A program made the position numbers and the translations under genes. DNA of 64,000 nt from Clostridiaceae bacterium BL-3 (GTDB taxonomy: Bacteria > Bacillota > Clostridia > Clostridiales > Clostridiaceae): assembly GCA_902809985.1 (NCBI GenBank), contig CADDXC010000001.1, forward strand, positions 372,001-436,000, written 5' to 3'. The notes beneath the pieces are model-generated. The model was given only the letters and a program-made list of their open reading frames with translations, made no database searches and had not been told where the DNA came from. Shown piece after piece: positions 1-9,255 of this stretch. The stretch's first letter is position 1. Each line of letters begins with the position of its first letter.

Positions 1-69
1 GGAGGTGAATATCCCGGTAGGATCAAGACTACAAGTTATAGCTCTGTAAGATACAGGAAAATTTTGTAA
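1..69 (+). CDS. C-terminal end of an unidentified protein (partial)
   Basis: An open frame enters at the left edge and stops with TAA at 67-69, giving about 22 residues that begin GGEYPGRIKTT. The YPGxIK string and its distance from the stop faintly recall the end of ribonuclease Y, but the rest does not match and I do not name it. The next gene starts 53 bases later. Too little is visible for a function. Confidence 0.3.
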   Translation, partial: GGEYPGRIKTTSYSSVRYRKIL

Positions 70-122
70 TTGGGTTATAATATTGATAGGATATCCACCT
101 TAAAGGTTACCGGGCATATGTT

Positions 123-467
123 ATGAATGAAGAGGATTTAAATAAGAAGGGCTGCAATAGCGGTGATGAAGTAGAAGAAGCTTGTGATGAAAGGGTTCAT
201 GATTGCGGCTGTGGGTGCAGCGACTGCGGAGAGCATGAATCATTAGTAGTGGATCTGGAAGATGAAAATGGAAACATAGTTCCCTGTGAAGTGGTTGATG
301 GATTTGAGTTCAAGGAAAATGAGTATGCTATAGTTCAGAATCCGCAAAATGGAGCTGTATATCTATTTAAAGTAGAGGGAGAAGGTCCGGCAGGTGAGCT
401 TGTTATCCCTGAGGAGGAAGAATTCAAGGAAGTTTCAGCTTATTACCAGCAGCTGTCACAGGAATAA
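123..467 (+). CDS. DUF1292 family acidic protein with Cys-rich N-terminus
   Basis: A 114-residue, very acidic protein. Residues 41-114 match the DUF1292 (YrzB-like) pattern: VDLEDENGNIVPCEVVDGF followed by a NEYAIVQNP segment and an EEEEF tail. DUF1292 proteins are common in Firmicutes and have no established function. Ahead of the domain is a cysteine-rich stretch at residues 21-36 (C, DCGCGCSDCGEHE), which could bind a metal; that is inference. The start codon has no strong ribosome site, so an alternative start is possible. It stands alone, followed by a palindromic repeat and a gene on the opposite strand. Confidence 0.75.
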   Translation: MNEEDLNKKGCNSGDEVEEACDERVHDCGCGCSDCGEHESLVVDLEDENGNIVPCEVVDGFEFKENEYAIVQNPQNGAVYLFKVEGEGPAGELVIPEEEEFKEVSAYYQQLSQE

Positions 468-481
468 GCAAGAATGAATAT

Positions 482-597
482 CAAAGTTCAAAGTTTAAAT
501 ATCAAATTTGGTGGATTTTAGGGCTTAGGCGAAAATCTTCACTATTTGATATTTGTTCTTTGAACTTTGTACTTTAATTGTCAATTGTGAATTGACT
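482..597. repeat. Palindromic intergenic repeat, copy 1
   Basis: The arms CAAAGTTCAAAG (482-493) and AAATATCAAAT (497-507) pair with ATTTGATATTT (544-554) and CTTTGAACTTTG (558-569). They enclose an inner GATTTT/AAAATC hairpin flanked by GTG and CTTCAC. A tail of AATTGTCAATTGTGAATTGAC follows. The same architecture recurs in the flagellar cluster. Here it sits between convergent genes and may also act as a terminator. Confidence 0.7.
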
Positions 598-1242
598 TCA
601 CTTCCAGTTCAGCACCTTGATATTGTATGGATTGCTTTTTTTATGATTTATGAGGTATGGATTTCCAACTATATTAAATAATGGCAGATCTGCTAGGGAA
701 TCGGAGAACATATAGGAGTTCTTGAAGTCAACTTCCAGACCGTCTTTTTTTAAAGACTCCATAAGTCTTCTCACCTTTTCCTCACCCTTACAGTTTTTAC
801 CGGCTATTTTATTGTAGTGTTTCCCGTTTTTAATGGAAAATATGGTACCTATTATTCTGTCAACATATTCTATTCTATACAATTCTTTCAAATAGAATTC
901 CGCTGAAGCAGAAATCAGATATATCTTACAGCCTTTATTTTTCAATCTTTTCATAGTATCTAAGCCATCTCTATATAATATCTTACACATTCTTTTTTCG
1001 TAGAATTCTGCCGTCAGGCATTTCATCTTTTCCTCACTTATGCCGTTTATAAATGAAATAAAATTTTCCTTGGCCTTTTTTGCAGTGAACAATCCTATTA
1101 CGAATAAAAAAGCAGAAATGATGCTGAAAGGTGCATACACTATGAGCTTTGGATCCTTTTTCACCATGAATATGTAAAATTCCATAAGGGTTTCCCGGCT
1201 GGTTAAAGTAAAATCAACGTCAAATATAGCAAGTCTTGTCAA
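598..1242 (-). CDS. HAD-IB family phosphatase (SerB-like)
   Basis: A predicted cytoplasmic hydrolase of the haloacid dehalogenase superfamily, subfamily IB (phosphoserine-phosphatase-like). Motif I is AIFDVDFTL with the nucleophile and acid aspartates. Motif II is LISASAEF. Motif IV is FSDSLADLPLF. One hydrophobic segment (residues about 33-50) lies in the cap region. I start at the TTG at 1242, not at 1389, because GGGGTGA lies just upstream and motif I then falls at residues 4-12, as usual in this family. That gives 214 residues. The substrate cannot be read from sequence. It is divergent from the aminotransferase gene. Confidence 0.75.
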   Translation of the reverse strand: MTRLAIFDVDFTLTSRETLMEFYIFMVKKDPKLIVYAPFSIISAFLFVIGLFTAKKAKENFISFINGISEEKMKCLTAEFYEKRMCKILYRDGLDTMKRLKNKGCKIYLISASAEFYLKELYRIEYVDRIIGTIFSIKNGKHYNKIAGKNCKGEEKVRRLMESLKKDGLEVDFKNSYMFSDSLADLPLFNIVGNPYLINHKKSNPYNIKVLNWK

Positions 1243-1468
1243 ATAATCACCCCATCTATTCTTTAAGCAGTAAACCTTCTTCTTTTCTATAATATCATAT
1301 GGATAACTTGATTGAAAAGATAATTTAACTATGACATAAATTGCAGGCAGTAACAAAGTCACAATATCTGATATTTGAGCCTTGAACAAGGTAGGAAATT
1401 GTTCAGGATAATGATAAAATGTAATTATAATATTAATATTTTATTAAATTTTAAAGAAGGGGTTTACA

Positions 1469-2293
1469 ATGAGTGAATGTGTTAGTAACTTTTTTTTATA
1501 CAATGATGAAATAAGAAAAAGGGAGGAATTTGAAGATAATATATTTAAAGAGGGAAAGTCCCTGTATGAAGTAATTCGAATAATAGACGGAAAACCTTTA
1601 TTTTTAAAAGCTCATCTGGATAGACTGAACAATTCTTCTAATATAACAGACTTAAAACTGTGGCTCGGCAGAAAAGAAATTGTGGACAGTATCTTTAAAT
1701 TGATACATATAAATGAAATTTACAGCGGCAATGTAAAGCTTATATTTAATTTTTATAAAAATAATAAGTTTTTGGCATATTTTGTAGAACATCATTATCC
1801 CACTTCAAGGGACTATGAAGTGGGGGTGAAAACCGATTTTTTTCACATTGAAAGAGAAAATCCAAATGCCAAGGTGATAAATAGGAAGTTTAAGGTCCGG
1901 GTGAATAAGAAGATAACGGAAAGCGGTATATTTGAAGCAGTACTTGTGGATGATGAAGGTAATATAACTGAAGGCAGCAAGTCCAATATATTTATGATAA
2001 AAGGTGAAAAGGTTATAACGGCACCTCTTAAAAGGGTACTGCCCGGGACTACCAGAAATATTATAATGCAGATCTGCCTTGGATTGGGATTGGAGGTACT
2101 GGAGGAAGATGTGAATTACAGGGGAATAGATAAATTTGACGCCATATTTATATCAGGCACTTCTCCCAAGGTACTTCCTGTAAAGAGCGTGGGAAATATT
2201 GGATTTAATTCTTCAAATAATAAAATACTACTTCAAATAATGGGGGCATATAACGAGAAGATAAGAAAGGATATAGAGAATTTTGTGTTTTAA
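1469..2293 (+). CDS. Class IV PLP aminotransferase / aminodeoxychorismate lyase-like
   Basis: 274 residues of the fold-type IV PLP family, which includes branched-chain and D-amino-acid aminotransferases and 4-amino-4-deoxychorismate lyase. Seen: an N-terminal GKSLYEVIRI strand, a HLDRLNNS helix, a candidate PLP lysine in the RKFKVRVNKK region, then EAVLVDDEGNITEGSKSNIF, the family's most conserved block, and a GTTRNIIM phosphate-binding segment. Length and layout fit either a PabC-like lyase or a D-amino-acid aminotransferase, and the sequence does not separate them. AAGAAGGGG lies upstream of the ATG. The fapA-like gene starts 25 bases downstream, so they are probably co-transcribed. Confidence 0.75.
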   Translation: MSECVSNFFLYNDEIRKREEFEDNIFKEGKSLYEVIRIIDGKPLFLKAHLDRLNNSSNITDLKLWLGRKEIVDSIFKLIHINEIYSGNVKLIFNFYKNNKFLAYFVEHHYPTSRDYEVGVKTDFFHIERENPNAKVINRKFKVRVNKKITESGIFEAVLVDDEGNITEGSKSNIFMIKGEKVITAPLKRVLPGTTRNIIMQICLGLGLEVLEEDVNYRGIDKFDAIFISGTSPKVLPVKSVGNIGFNSSNNKILLQIMGAYNEKIRKDIENFVF

Positions 2294-2318
2294 ATAAACA
2301 GGGGAGTGATTGTTTAAG

Positions 2319-4247
2319 ATGAAAAAGATATTTAAGGGAGTTTCACTGGAAGACTGTTTGAAATCCGCCAGTTATGAGTTAAATAAACCCAAAGAACAGT
2401 TAAAATATAAAGTGTTAAAGCAGAAAAAATCCTTTTTTAAAAAGAAGACGGTAATTGAAGTCTTGATAGATGATGACGAAAAAGATATGGCACCTTTAAA
2501 GTCCTATGAGAATAATGGAACCATCAAAGTGGTTAAGGGGAAGATAATTGTAAAAGATCCTGCAGCGGACGGGAAACCTGCAGTAATTTGTAGAAGTAAG
2601 CATATGTCGATTTCTGTGGATGGGGCTGAAGTTGAAAAAAAGTGTGAAGTTTTTTCAAACAGCAGTATAGAAGTGACTTTTCATAAGGATGAACCCAGAA
2701 GAGAACTCAACATGCACGTGTCCTATGATAAAATGAAAGCTTACGCGGAAGTTAAATATATACCTGAAAATAAATACGCATTGAAGGATATGGAAGAAAG
2801 CCAGAAAGCCAGCTTGAAAACTGAAATATTAGAGAGTGTTTCCCCTGCTAAATACACTGTGGAAGAAATTAAAGAAGAATTATCCAATAATAAAGTAGTT
2901 TATGGTATAATAGAAGAAAATTTGAAAAAAGCTGTAGAAATTAGTGAGAGGGTTCTTGTAGCACAGGGAAAGGAACCTGTAAATGGAAAAGATGATCTAA
3001 TAGAAGTGAAATTTAAAACTTTTGCAGACCTGGAAGAGGATGTGGGAGGTAATGTGGATTTTAAAAGCATAGGAGCTGTAAATGCAGTAGAAAAGGGAGA
3101 TGTAATTGCAGTAAGACATGTGGGCACTAAAGGTGAAAATGGATATGATGTATACGGGAAAATAAAAAAGTGTAAAAATGGAAAGCAGTTGAAGCTCAAA
3201 GCTGGAACCGGCTGCCTTCTTAAAGATGAAAATACAGTTGAAGCAGCTGTCAGCGGAAAACCTTCTGTAAATGGGAATACTTTTTATGTCCATCAGGTCC
3301 ATGAGATCAATGGCGATGTGGATCTGAGTACTGGAAATGTAAAGTATATAGGAGATATAGTTGTACACGGTGATGTAAAAGAGGGAATGGAAGTGGAGTG
3401 TGGAAATGACCTTGTCATAGACAGGGAAGTGGAGAGAGCTACTATAACTGCATTAGGCGATGTAGCTGTAGTTGGCAGTGTTGTTGCATCGAAAATATGC
3501 GGCGGAGGAGAAAATGTAACAAAGCTCCATGCTCTGGAACATCTGAAAAAATTCAATGAGAATTTGATCAAATTAATTGAAGTGGTAAAGGAGATAAAAT
3601 CCTATGATTTGCTTGGACGCGATAAAAGTGATGGAGAAATAATAAAAGTACTATTGGAAAATAAATTTAAAGTTCTTTTGAGGTTGGGTATAAATGTAAT
3701 TGCAGATTTGAACACTCAAAATGAAGAGGATGGAGAAGATGAAATAGTTAGATATATAAGGACAAAGTTTATGGGAATAGGACCTATAAGTATAAAAAAT
3801 TATTTGGAATTAAATGAGTTGATAGATGAAATAAATGATAAAATAAAGTATTTTGAGGATACCCTTGCGCTTCCGGTAAATGTGAGTTTATCATACTGCC
3901 AGGACTCAAATATACAGAGTTCGGGTAATGTAATAATTACAGGAAAAGGAGAATATGTATCGACTATTACAGCTAATGATTCTATTGAATTTGCAAGGGA
4001 AGGAAGTGTGGCAAGAGGAGGAATTCTAAAATCTCAGAGGGAGATCAAATGCAAGGTTGTTGGGAGTATGGCAGGAGTGTCTACAAAACTCCAGGTAGGA
4101 AGCAAGGGCCATATATGGGCTGACATAGCTTATCATAATACTGTATTTAAAGTGGGAAACAGGGAGATGGTTCTGGATTCACCAAGTAAAAGTGTACATG
4201 CTTACTTAAAGGACGGACTTATAGTAGTAGATAAATTCGTCCTGTAA
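2319..4247 (+). CDS. FapA family (DUF342) protein
   Basis: A 642-residue protein. The first ~55 residues form a basic Jag-N-like domain (KKIFKGVSLEDCLKSAS). From about residue 150 on it is a FapA/DUF342 polymer-binding-like region with repeated beta-helix motifs (VHGDVKEGMEVECGND, ITALGDVAVVGSV, SSGNVIITGKGEYVST). In Vibrio, FapA affects polar flagellum assembly; in clostridia its task is not defined. The ATG at 2319 sits 9 bases after GGGGAGTG, so I prefer it to the TTG at 2310. It heads the chemotaxis operon, with cheW 43 bases later, which supports a motility role. Confidence 0.8.
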   Translation: MKKIFKGVSLEDCLKSASYELNKPKEQLKYKVLKQKKSFFKKKTVIEVLIDDDEKDMAPLKSYENNGTIKVVKGKIIVKDPAADGKPAVICRSKHMSISVDGAEVEKKCEVFSNSSIEVTFHKDEPRRELNMHVSYDKMKAYAEVKYIPENKYALKDMEESQKASLKTEILESVSPAKYTVEEIKEELSNNKVVYGIIEENLKKAVEISERVLVAQGKEPVNGKDDLIEVKFKTFADLEEDVGGNVDFKSIGAVNAVEKGDVIAVRHVGTKGENGYDVYGKIKKCKNGKQLKLKAGTGCLLKDENTVEAAVSGKPSVNGNTFYVHQVHEINGDVDLSTGNVKYIGDIVVHGDVKEGMEVECGNDLVIDREVERATITALGDVAVVGSVVASKICGGGENVTKLHALEHLKKFNENLIKLIEVVKEIKSYDLLGRDKSDGEIIKVLLENKFKVLLRLGINVIADLNTQNEEDGEDEIVRYIRTKFMGIGPISIKNYLELNELIDEINDKIKYFEDTLALPVNVSLSYCQDSNIQSSGNVIITGKGEYVSTITANDSIEFAREGSVARGGILKSQREIKCKVVGSMAGVSTKLQVGSKGHIWADIAYHNTVFKVGNREMVLDSPSKSVHAYLKDGLIVVDKFVL

Positions 4248-4290
4248 AAGTCATAGATTATTTTAAAATAATTAAGGAGGATTTTTGACA

Positions 4291-4737
4291 ATGGGCAATA
4301 AGGAAATAAAAGTGTTGATATTTAGTATAGGCGAAGAATACTATGCTACAGATATTATGGAGATAGAGAGAATTTTAGGATATGAAGAAACTACAAAATT
4401 GCCTGATTCACCTGATTTTGTGGAGGGGGTAATAAATTATGAGGGAAATATACTTCCTGTAATATCCCTTGCTAAAAAGTTTGGACTTGAATCCCAGCAG
4501 AAAAAGGATCAGGCTAAGATCATAGTTACAAAGCAGGATGAAAATAAAATAGGCGTAATAGTTGATGTAGTATCTGAAGTAAGAGATATAAATACCGATA
4601 ATATAGAAGTACCACCTGAAATAATAGCGGGAATATCAAAAAGATATATCAAGGGACTTATTAAAATAGATGATAAGATAGTAATATTTTTAAATATGGC
4701 AAGGATATTGACGGAAAAGGAAAAGGAACTCATATAA
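4291..4737 (+). CDS. cheW: Chemotaxis adaptor CheW
   Basis: A 148-residue CheW domain protein that couples receptors to the CheA kinase at the cytoplasmic face of the receptor array. It has the CheW fold landmarks: VLIFSIGEEYYATDI at the start, LPDSPDFVEGVINYEGNILPVI (the GxxNxRGxxxPv block), and VGVIVD-like KIGVIVDVVSEV. The ATG at 4291 follows AAGGAGG by 10 bases; the TTG six bases upstream is too close to that site. A second cheW lies at 10435. It is the first of the core chemotaxis genes, followed by cheD after 24 bases. Confidence 0.93.
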   Translation: MGNKEIKVLIFSIGEEYYATDIMEIERILGYEETTKLPDSPDFVEGVINYEGNILPVISLAKKFGLESQQKKDQAKIIVTKQDENKIGVIVDVVSEVRDINTDNIEVPPEIIAGISKRYIKGLIKIDDKIVIFLNMARILTEKEKELI

Positions 4738-4761
4738 TTTAAATTGAAAGGTTGCATATTT

Positions 4762-5250
4762 ATGGAGGGAAAAGAAATAAAGGTAGGAATAGCAGACATG
4801 AATACAGCCGGTTCCCCAGATAAAATTATAACCATTGGTTTGGGTTCCTGTGTGGGCATAGCACTGTATGACGATAAAATAAGTGTAGGAGGATTGGCAC
4901 ATATAATGCTGCCGGACAGCACTCAATTCAGCAATAAAAAGAATCCCATGAAATTTGCTGATTTGGCTATCCCTCTGCTCATAGAAAAATTGGAGAAATT
5001 AGGTGTAAATAGAAAGAACTTAAAGGCAAAAATAGCGGGAGGAGCATCCATGTTCAACTTTTCAGATAAAAGTATGATTATGGATATAGGAAATAGAAAT
5101 GGAAATGCTGTAAAACATATACTAGAGGAGTACTCTATTTCCATATTGGCGGAAGATCTGGGGGGCAATAAAGGAAGAACCATGATATTTGATACTTACG
5201 ATGGCAGGGTTAAGATAAAGACAGTAGGAATAGGAATAAAAGAAATTTAA
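4762..5250 (+). CDS. cheD: Chemoreceptor glutamine deamidase CheD
   Basis: A 162-residue CheD. The enzyme deamidates glutamines in chemoreceptors and, in Bacillus-type systems, binds CheC and stimulates its CheY-P phosphatase activity. Seen: the nucleophilic cysteine in TIGLGSCVGIALYD, the catalytic histidine in GGLAHIMLPDS, and the KAKIAGGASMF block. I use the ATG at 4762, preceded by GAAAGG, rather than the TTG at 4744. CheC is in the same operon, so the CheC-CheD pair is complete here. Confidence 0.93.
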   Translation: MEGKEIKVGIADMNTAGSPDKIITIGLGSCVGIALYDDKISVGGLAHIMLPDSTQFSNKKNPMKFADLAIPLLIEKLEKLGVNRKNLKAKIAGGASMFNFSDKSMIMDIGNRNGNAVKHILEEYSISILAEDLGGNKGRTMIFDTYDGRVKIKTVGIGIKEI

Positions 5251-5272
5251 AGGTTAATGGAGTGATAGCAAT

Positions 5273-6382
5273 TTGGAGGAAATTAAGGTTTTAGTAGTAG
5301 ATGATTCTGCGCTTATGAGGAAAATAATTTCGGATATGATAAACAATAATCCATCTATGGAGGTCATAGGCATTGCAAGAAATGGTGAAGATTTTTTAGA
5401 CAAGCTTTCCACGAATTTTTGGAAAGGCATGCCTGATATAATAACACTTGATGTGGAAATGCCAAAGATGGATGGTATAACTGCTCTCGGTGAGTTGAAG
5501 AAAAGAGGTATTGAAATACCTGTAATAGTTTTAAGCAGTATCTCCAAAGAAGGTACGAAGCTTACTATGGAATGCCTTGAAGCAGGTGCATTTGATTTTC
5601 TGCCAAAGCCGTCCGGCACCATATCTCTAGATATAAATAAAGTCCAAGCTGAACTCATAAAGAAAATAAAGGCAGCTTATAGAAATGTAAGCAGGATAAA
5701 AAATATACCAGATCCAGTTTATAAAGATGAAGGCCCTAAAAAGGCAGCTGCTGATTACATAAAGGCAGATCCGGGAAATGAAATGGACGGTGGAATTGAG
5801 CTCAGGAGAAATGTAGATGCCGTAGTAATAGGAGCTTCTACAGGAGGACCCAAAGCGCTGTATACAGTCATAACGCAATTCCCAAAAGACATGGGGGTGC
5901 CTGTATTTGTGGTGCAGCATATGCCTGTAGGATTCACAAAAGCTTTTGCAGAAAGACTTGATTCCAATTCAGATATAAAAGTGATGGAAGCACAGAACGG
6001 CATAGATGTAATGAAAAATACTGTTTACATAGCTCCGGGTGGATTTCACATGGAAGTCTGGAGGGACAGAAAAATACATTTAAATGAAGAACCTGCCATA
6101 TGGGGGGTAAGACCTGCAGTGGATAAGTTATTTTTATCTGCTTCGAGGGTATATGGAGAGAATATCATAAGTGTGGTTTTAACTGGCATGGGAAGAGACG
6201 GTGCAAATGGAACCGTTGAGATCAAGAAAAGTGGTGGAATCACCATAGCAGAAGATGAATCCACCTGTACTATTTACGGCATGCCTAAGGCAGCTTATGC
6301 CACCGGCAAGGTAGATTTGGTCCTGCCCATAGATAAAATAGCAGACGAAATTTTAAAGATAATAAAGCTCGGCAGGAGGTAG
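5273..6382 (+). CDS. cheB: Chemotaxis response regulator methylesterase CheB
   Basis: A 369-residue CheB that removes methyl groups from receptor glutamates when phosphorylated by CheA. Residues 1-125 are a receiver domain: acidic pair in VVDDSALMRK, phospho-acceptor D in DVEMPKMDG, and lysine in FLPKPSG. Residues about 180-365 are the methylesterase: serine in GASTGGPKAL, histidine in VVQHMP, aspartate in TGMGRDGANG. The start is a TTG preceded by TGGAGTGA. The gene lies 22 bases after cheD and 4 bases before cheR. Confidence 0.95.
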   Translation: MEEIKVLVVDDSALMRKIISDMINNNPSMEVIGIARNGEDFLDKLSTNFWKGMPDIITLDVEMPKMDGITALGELKKRGIEIPVIVLSSISKEGTKLTMECLEAGAFDFLPKPSGTISLDINKVQAELIKKIKAAYRNVSRIKNIPDPVYKDEGPKKAAADYIKADPGNEMDGGIELRRNVDAVVIGASTGGPKALYTVITQFPKDMGVPVFVVQHMPVGFTKAFAERLDSNSDIKVMEAQNGIDVMKNTVYIAPGGFHMEVWRDRKIHLNEEPAIWGVRPAVDKLFLSASRVYGENIISVVLTGMGRDGANGTVEIKKSGGITIAEDESTCTIYGMPKAAYATGKVDLVLPIDKIADEILKIIKLGRR

Positions 6383-6386
6383 ACTT

Positions 6387-7160
6387 ATGGTTGTGGATAT
6401 GGATTATTTTGAAAAATGGGTTCTGAGGGAATTCAATATAAATCTGTCTGCCTACAAACCAAATCAGCTGCACAGGCGGATAAACAGTCTTATGTCCAGG
6501 GTTGGAGTGAAAACCATAGAGGATTATATAGCGCTTTTAAAAGTGGATAGGATGCAGAGGCAGAAATTCCTGGATTTCATAACTATAAATGTATCTGAAT
6601 TTTTCAGAAATCCAGAGATATTTGAGGAGCTTAAAATCAAGTTAAAAGGAGATCTGCTTTCTCGAAATAACTATTTGAAGATATGGAGTGCAGCATGTTC
6701 CATCGGAGCTGAACCCTATTCGGTGGCCATCTATTTAGATGAACTGAGCCCCGGGGGAAGGCATAAAATAATTGCAACAGATATAGACAGTACTATAATT
6801 GAGAGGGCCAAAAAGGGTGAATATGTTTCATCGGAAATAAAAAATGTAAAAAGGGAATATTTAAATAAGTATTTCACATTAAAGGACGATAAATATATTA
6901 TAAGTGATAAGATAAAAAATCTGGTTACCTTCAAAAAACACGACTTGATATTGGATAGCTATGAAGACAATTTTGACTTGATAATATGCAGAAATGTGGT
7001 GATATATTTTAATCAGGACATAAAAGATAAAATATATAAAAAATTTAGTCAATCCCTGAAAAAAGGGGGACTGCTGTTTGTTGGAGCTACTGAAAGCATC
7101 TATAATTACAGGGACTATGGTTTTGAGAAGGCATCTACCTTTATGTACAGAAAGCTATAA
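6387..7160 (+). CDS. cheR: Chemoreceptor methyltransferase CheR
   Basis: A 257-residue CheR, the SAM-dependent methyltransferase that methylates receptor glutamates and opposes CheB. The N-terminal helical domain (residues 1-75) includes NQLHRRINSLM. The SAM-binding domain has INVSEFFRNPE, IWSAACSIGAEPYS (the glycine-rich SAM loop) and FDLIICRNVVIYF. No C-terminal receptor-binding pentapeptide domain is present. An AGGAGG site overlaps the end of cheB, suggesting coupling. A second in-frame ATG four codons in is possible. Confidence 0.95.
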   Translation: MVVDMDYFEKWVLREFNINLSAYKPNQLHRRINSLMSRVGVKTIEDYIALLKVDRMQRQKFLDFITINVSEFFRNPEIFEELKIKLKGDLLSRNNYLKIWSAACSIGAEPYSVAIYLDELSPGGRHKIIATDIDSTIIERAKKGEYVSSEIKNVKREYLNKYFTLKDDKYIISDKIKNLVTFKKHDLILDSYEDNFDLIICRNVVIYFNQDIKDKIYKKFSQSLKKGGLLFVGATESIYNYRDYGFEKASTFMYRKL

Positions 7161-7171
7161 GGAGGGGGAAA

Positions 7172-9244
7172 ATGGATACATCACAGTATATGGCTATGTT
7201 TCTTGAGGAAGCAATGGATAATTTACAGACACTTAATGATTCGCTGCTTCAGCTTGAACAGGAACCGGATAATATAGATAAGGTGAATGAAATTTTTAGG
7301 GTTGCACATACCATAAAGGGAATGGCAGCTACCATGGGATTTAATGAAGTGGCGGAATTGACTCATAAGATGGAGGACGTATTGTCTGAATTCAGAGACG
7401 GCCAACTTAAGGTTACGCAAGATGTAGTAACGGTATTGTTTAAATGCCTGGATACCCTTGAGCAGATGATAAAAAATATAGAAGATGAAGTAGATGAAGA
7501 AGTGCCTATTGAAGGCATTATAGAGGAACTTGAAAAGATTTCGGGAAATCCTCAAGAAGCATCCGCCGGCAGGGAAAATGTGGGAGCTGAAGACAATAAA
7601 ACAGACAGTGAAGTAGAAGCCAAAGACATAGACAATTCTTCTGTAAAATTGAACGAATATGATATAAATGTGGTTAAACAGGCAAAGGATAAGGGCTTTA
7701 ATGCCTATGAGATAAAAATCAACCTCAGCGAGAGTACACTGCTGAAGTCGGCCAGAGCTTTTCTGATATTTAAAAATTTGGAGGAGATCGGGGAGATAAT
7801 AAAGTCCATCCCCGGTACAGAAGATATAGAAAGTGAGAACTTTGAATTTGAAATACAGCTTGTTTTTCTGACTAAAAGTGATGAAGAAAAAGTTTATAAT
7901 ACCTTGAAAAATATATCCGAAGTGGAAAGTGTGGATATAGAAAATGTGGATATAAAATCGGTAAAGGCGAAAAAAGTTAAGGAAGATGCGGCCAAGGAAA
8001 GCGAGATAAAAGCTAAAGTTAAAAGTCAGGCTGAAAATATAAAGCCCAAACCTGCTGCTGCGGACACTAAGAAAAAGGAGAGCAAAAAAACTTCAAAAAA
8101 GGAAAATCACAAGAAGATCCATCAGTCTGTGAGAGTGGATTTGGAAAGATTGGACAAGTTCATGAACATGGTGTCTGAGCTGGTTATAAATAGGACAAGA
8201 CTTGAGCAGATAAGCAGCAACTACAAATTGACGGAATTGAATGAAACTCTGGAGCAGGTTGCGAGGACCACTTCTGATCTCCAGGATCTGGTAATGAAAA
8301 TCAGGATGCTGCCGCTGGACACAGTATTTAACAGATTTCCCAGGATGATAAGGGATTTATCCGTTGAACTGGATAAGGAAATGGAACTTATAATTCAGGG
8401 AGCAGACACGGAACTTGACAGGACAGTAATAGATGAAATAGGAGAGCCCCTTATCCACCTCATCAGAAATGCAGCGGATCATGGTATAGAACCTAAAGAA
8501 GAGAGAATTGCAAAGGGAAAGGATCCCGTGGGAAAGATAAAACTCATTGCCTATCAGGAAGGGACCAAGGCGGTGATAAAAGTAGAAGATGACGGAGGCG
8601 GAATACCTGTAGACAAGGTTCGGGAAAAAGCAGAGGATATGGGTATAAATACCGATGGGATGTCGGACAGTGATATAAAAAATCTGATATTCATGCAGGG
8701 CTTCAGCACCAATAAGGAAGTAACTGATATTTCAGGCAGGGGAGTTGGCATGGATGTAGTAAAGACCAAAATATCCTCTCTCGGGGGAACCGTAGATCTC
8801 ATAAGTGAAAAAGACAAGGGTTCTTCCTTTATAATAAGGCTGCCTCTCACGCTGCAGATAATTCAGGTACTGCTTATAGGGGCGGGAAATGAGACCATGG
8901 CCATATCGCTTGGATATGTAGATAGAGTTATAGATTACAGCGATGATATGGTTAAAATGACAAGCAACCGGGAGGTTATAATATATAATGGAAATGTTAT
9001 ACCGCTTATAAGGCTGTACGAGAAACTGGGAATTGAAAAATCGGACAGCAAGAAGAAATATATTGTTATAGTTAAAGTAGGAGAGAAAACTGTAGGACTC
9101 ATGGTGGATTCACTTTTGGGGCAGAGAGAAATTGTAATAAAACCTCTTGGAAAAACACTACAGAACCTGAAAGAATACATGGGGGCAACAATACTTGGTG
9201 ATGGACTTGTAACACTTATATTAGATGTTGCTTACCTAGTATGA
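7172..9244 (+). CDS. cheA: Chemotaxis histidine kinase CheA
   Basis: A 690-residue CheA, the receptor-coupled kinase that phosphorylates CheY and CheB. Domains in order: Hpt with phosphorylated histidine in IFRVAHTIKGMAATMGF (residues about 40-56); a P2 domain (about 165-260); a lysine-rich linker (260-315); a dimerisation helix pair (RLDKFMNMVSELVINR); a GHKL ATPase with N-box HLIRNAADHGIE, G1 VEDDGGGIP and G2 GRGVGMDVV; and a C-terminal CheW-like domain. It has an AAGGAGGGGG site. Its stop codon overlaps the leader of cheC. Confidence 0.95.
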   Translation: MDTSQYMAMFLEEAMDNLQTLNDSLLQLEQEPDNIDKVNEIFRVAHTIKGMAATMGFNEVAELTHKMEDVLSEFRDGQLKVTQDVVTVLFKCLDTLEQMIKNIEDEVDEEVPIEGIIEELEKISGNPQEASAGRENVGAEDNKTDSEVEAKDIDNSSVKLNEYDINVVKQAKDKGFNAYEIKINLSESTLLKSARAFLIFKNLEEIGEIIKSIPGTEDIESENFEFEIQLVFLTKSDEEKVYNTLKNISEVESVDIENVDIKSVKAKKVKEDAAKESEIKAKVKSQAENIKPKPAAADTKKKESKKTSKKENHKKIHQSVRVDLERLDKFMNMVSELVINRTRLEQISSNYKLTELNETLEQVARTTSDLQDLVMKIRMLPLDTVFNRFPRMIRDLSVELDKEMELIIQGADTELDRTVIDEIGEPLIHLIRNAADHGIEPKEERIAKGKDPVGKIKLIAYQEGTKAVIKVEDDGGGIPVDKVREKAEDMGINTDGMSDSDIKNLIFMQGFSTNKEVTDISGRGVGMDVVKTKISSLGGTVDLISEKDKGSSFIIRLPLTLQIIQVLLIGAGNETMAISLGYVDRVIDYSDDMVKMTSNREVIIYNGNVIPLIRLYEKLGIEKSDSKKKYIVIVKVGEKTVGLMVDSLLGQREIVIKPLGKTLQNLKEYMGATILGDGLVTLILDVAYLV

Positions 9245-9255
9245 GGAGGATAGGT

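Noticed and set aside
1-122. Possible cyclic di-GMP riboswitch near GGTTACCGGG
   Set aside because: The conserved core and paired helices of that class are not present, and the sequence upstream is the end of a coding frame.
3293-3571. Many open frames antisense to fapA, cheB, cheA, cobT and others
   Set aside because: They lack ribosome sites, show no family resemblance, and mirror the codon pattern of the real gene on the other strand.
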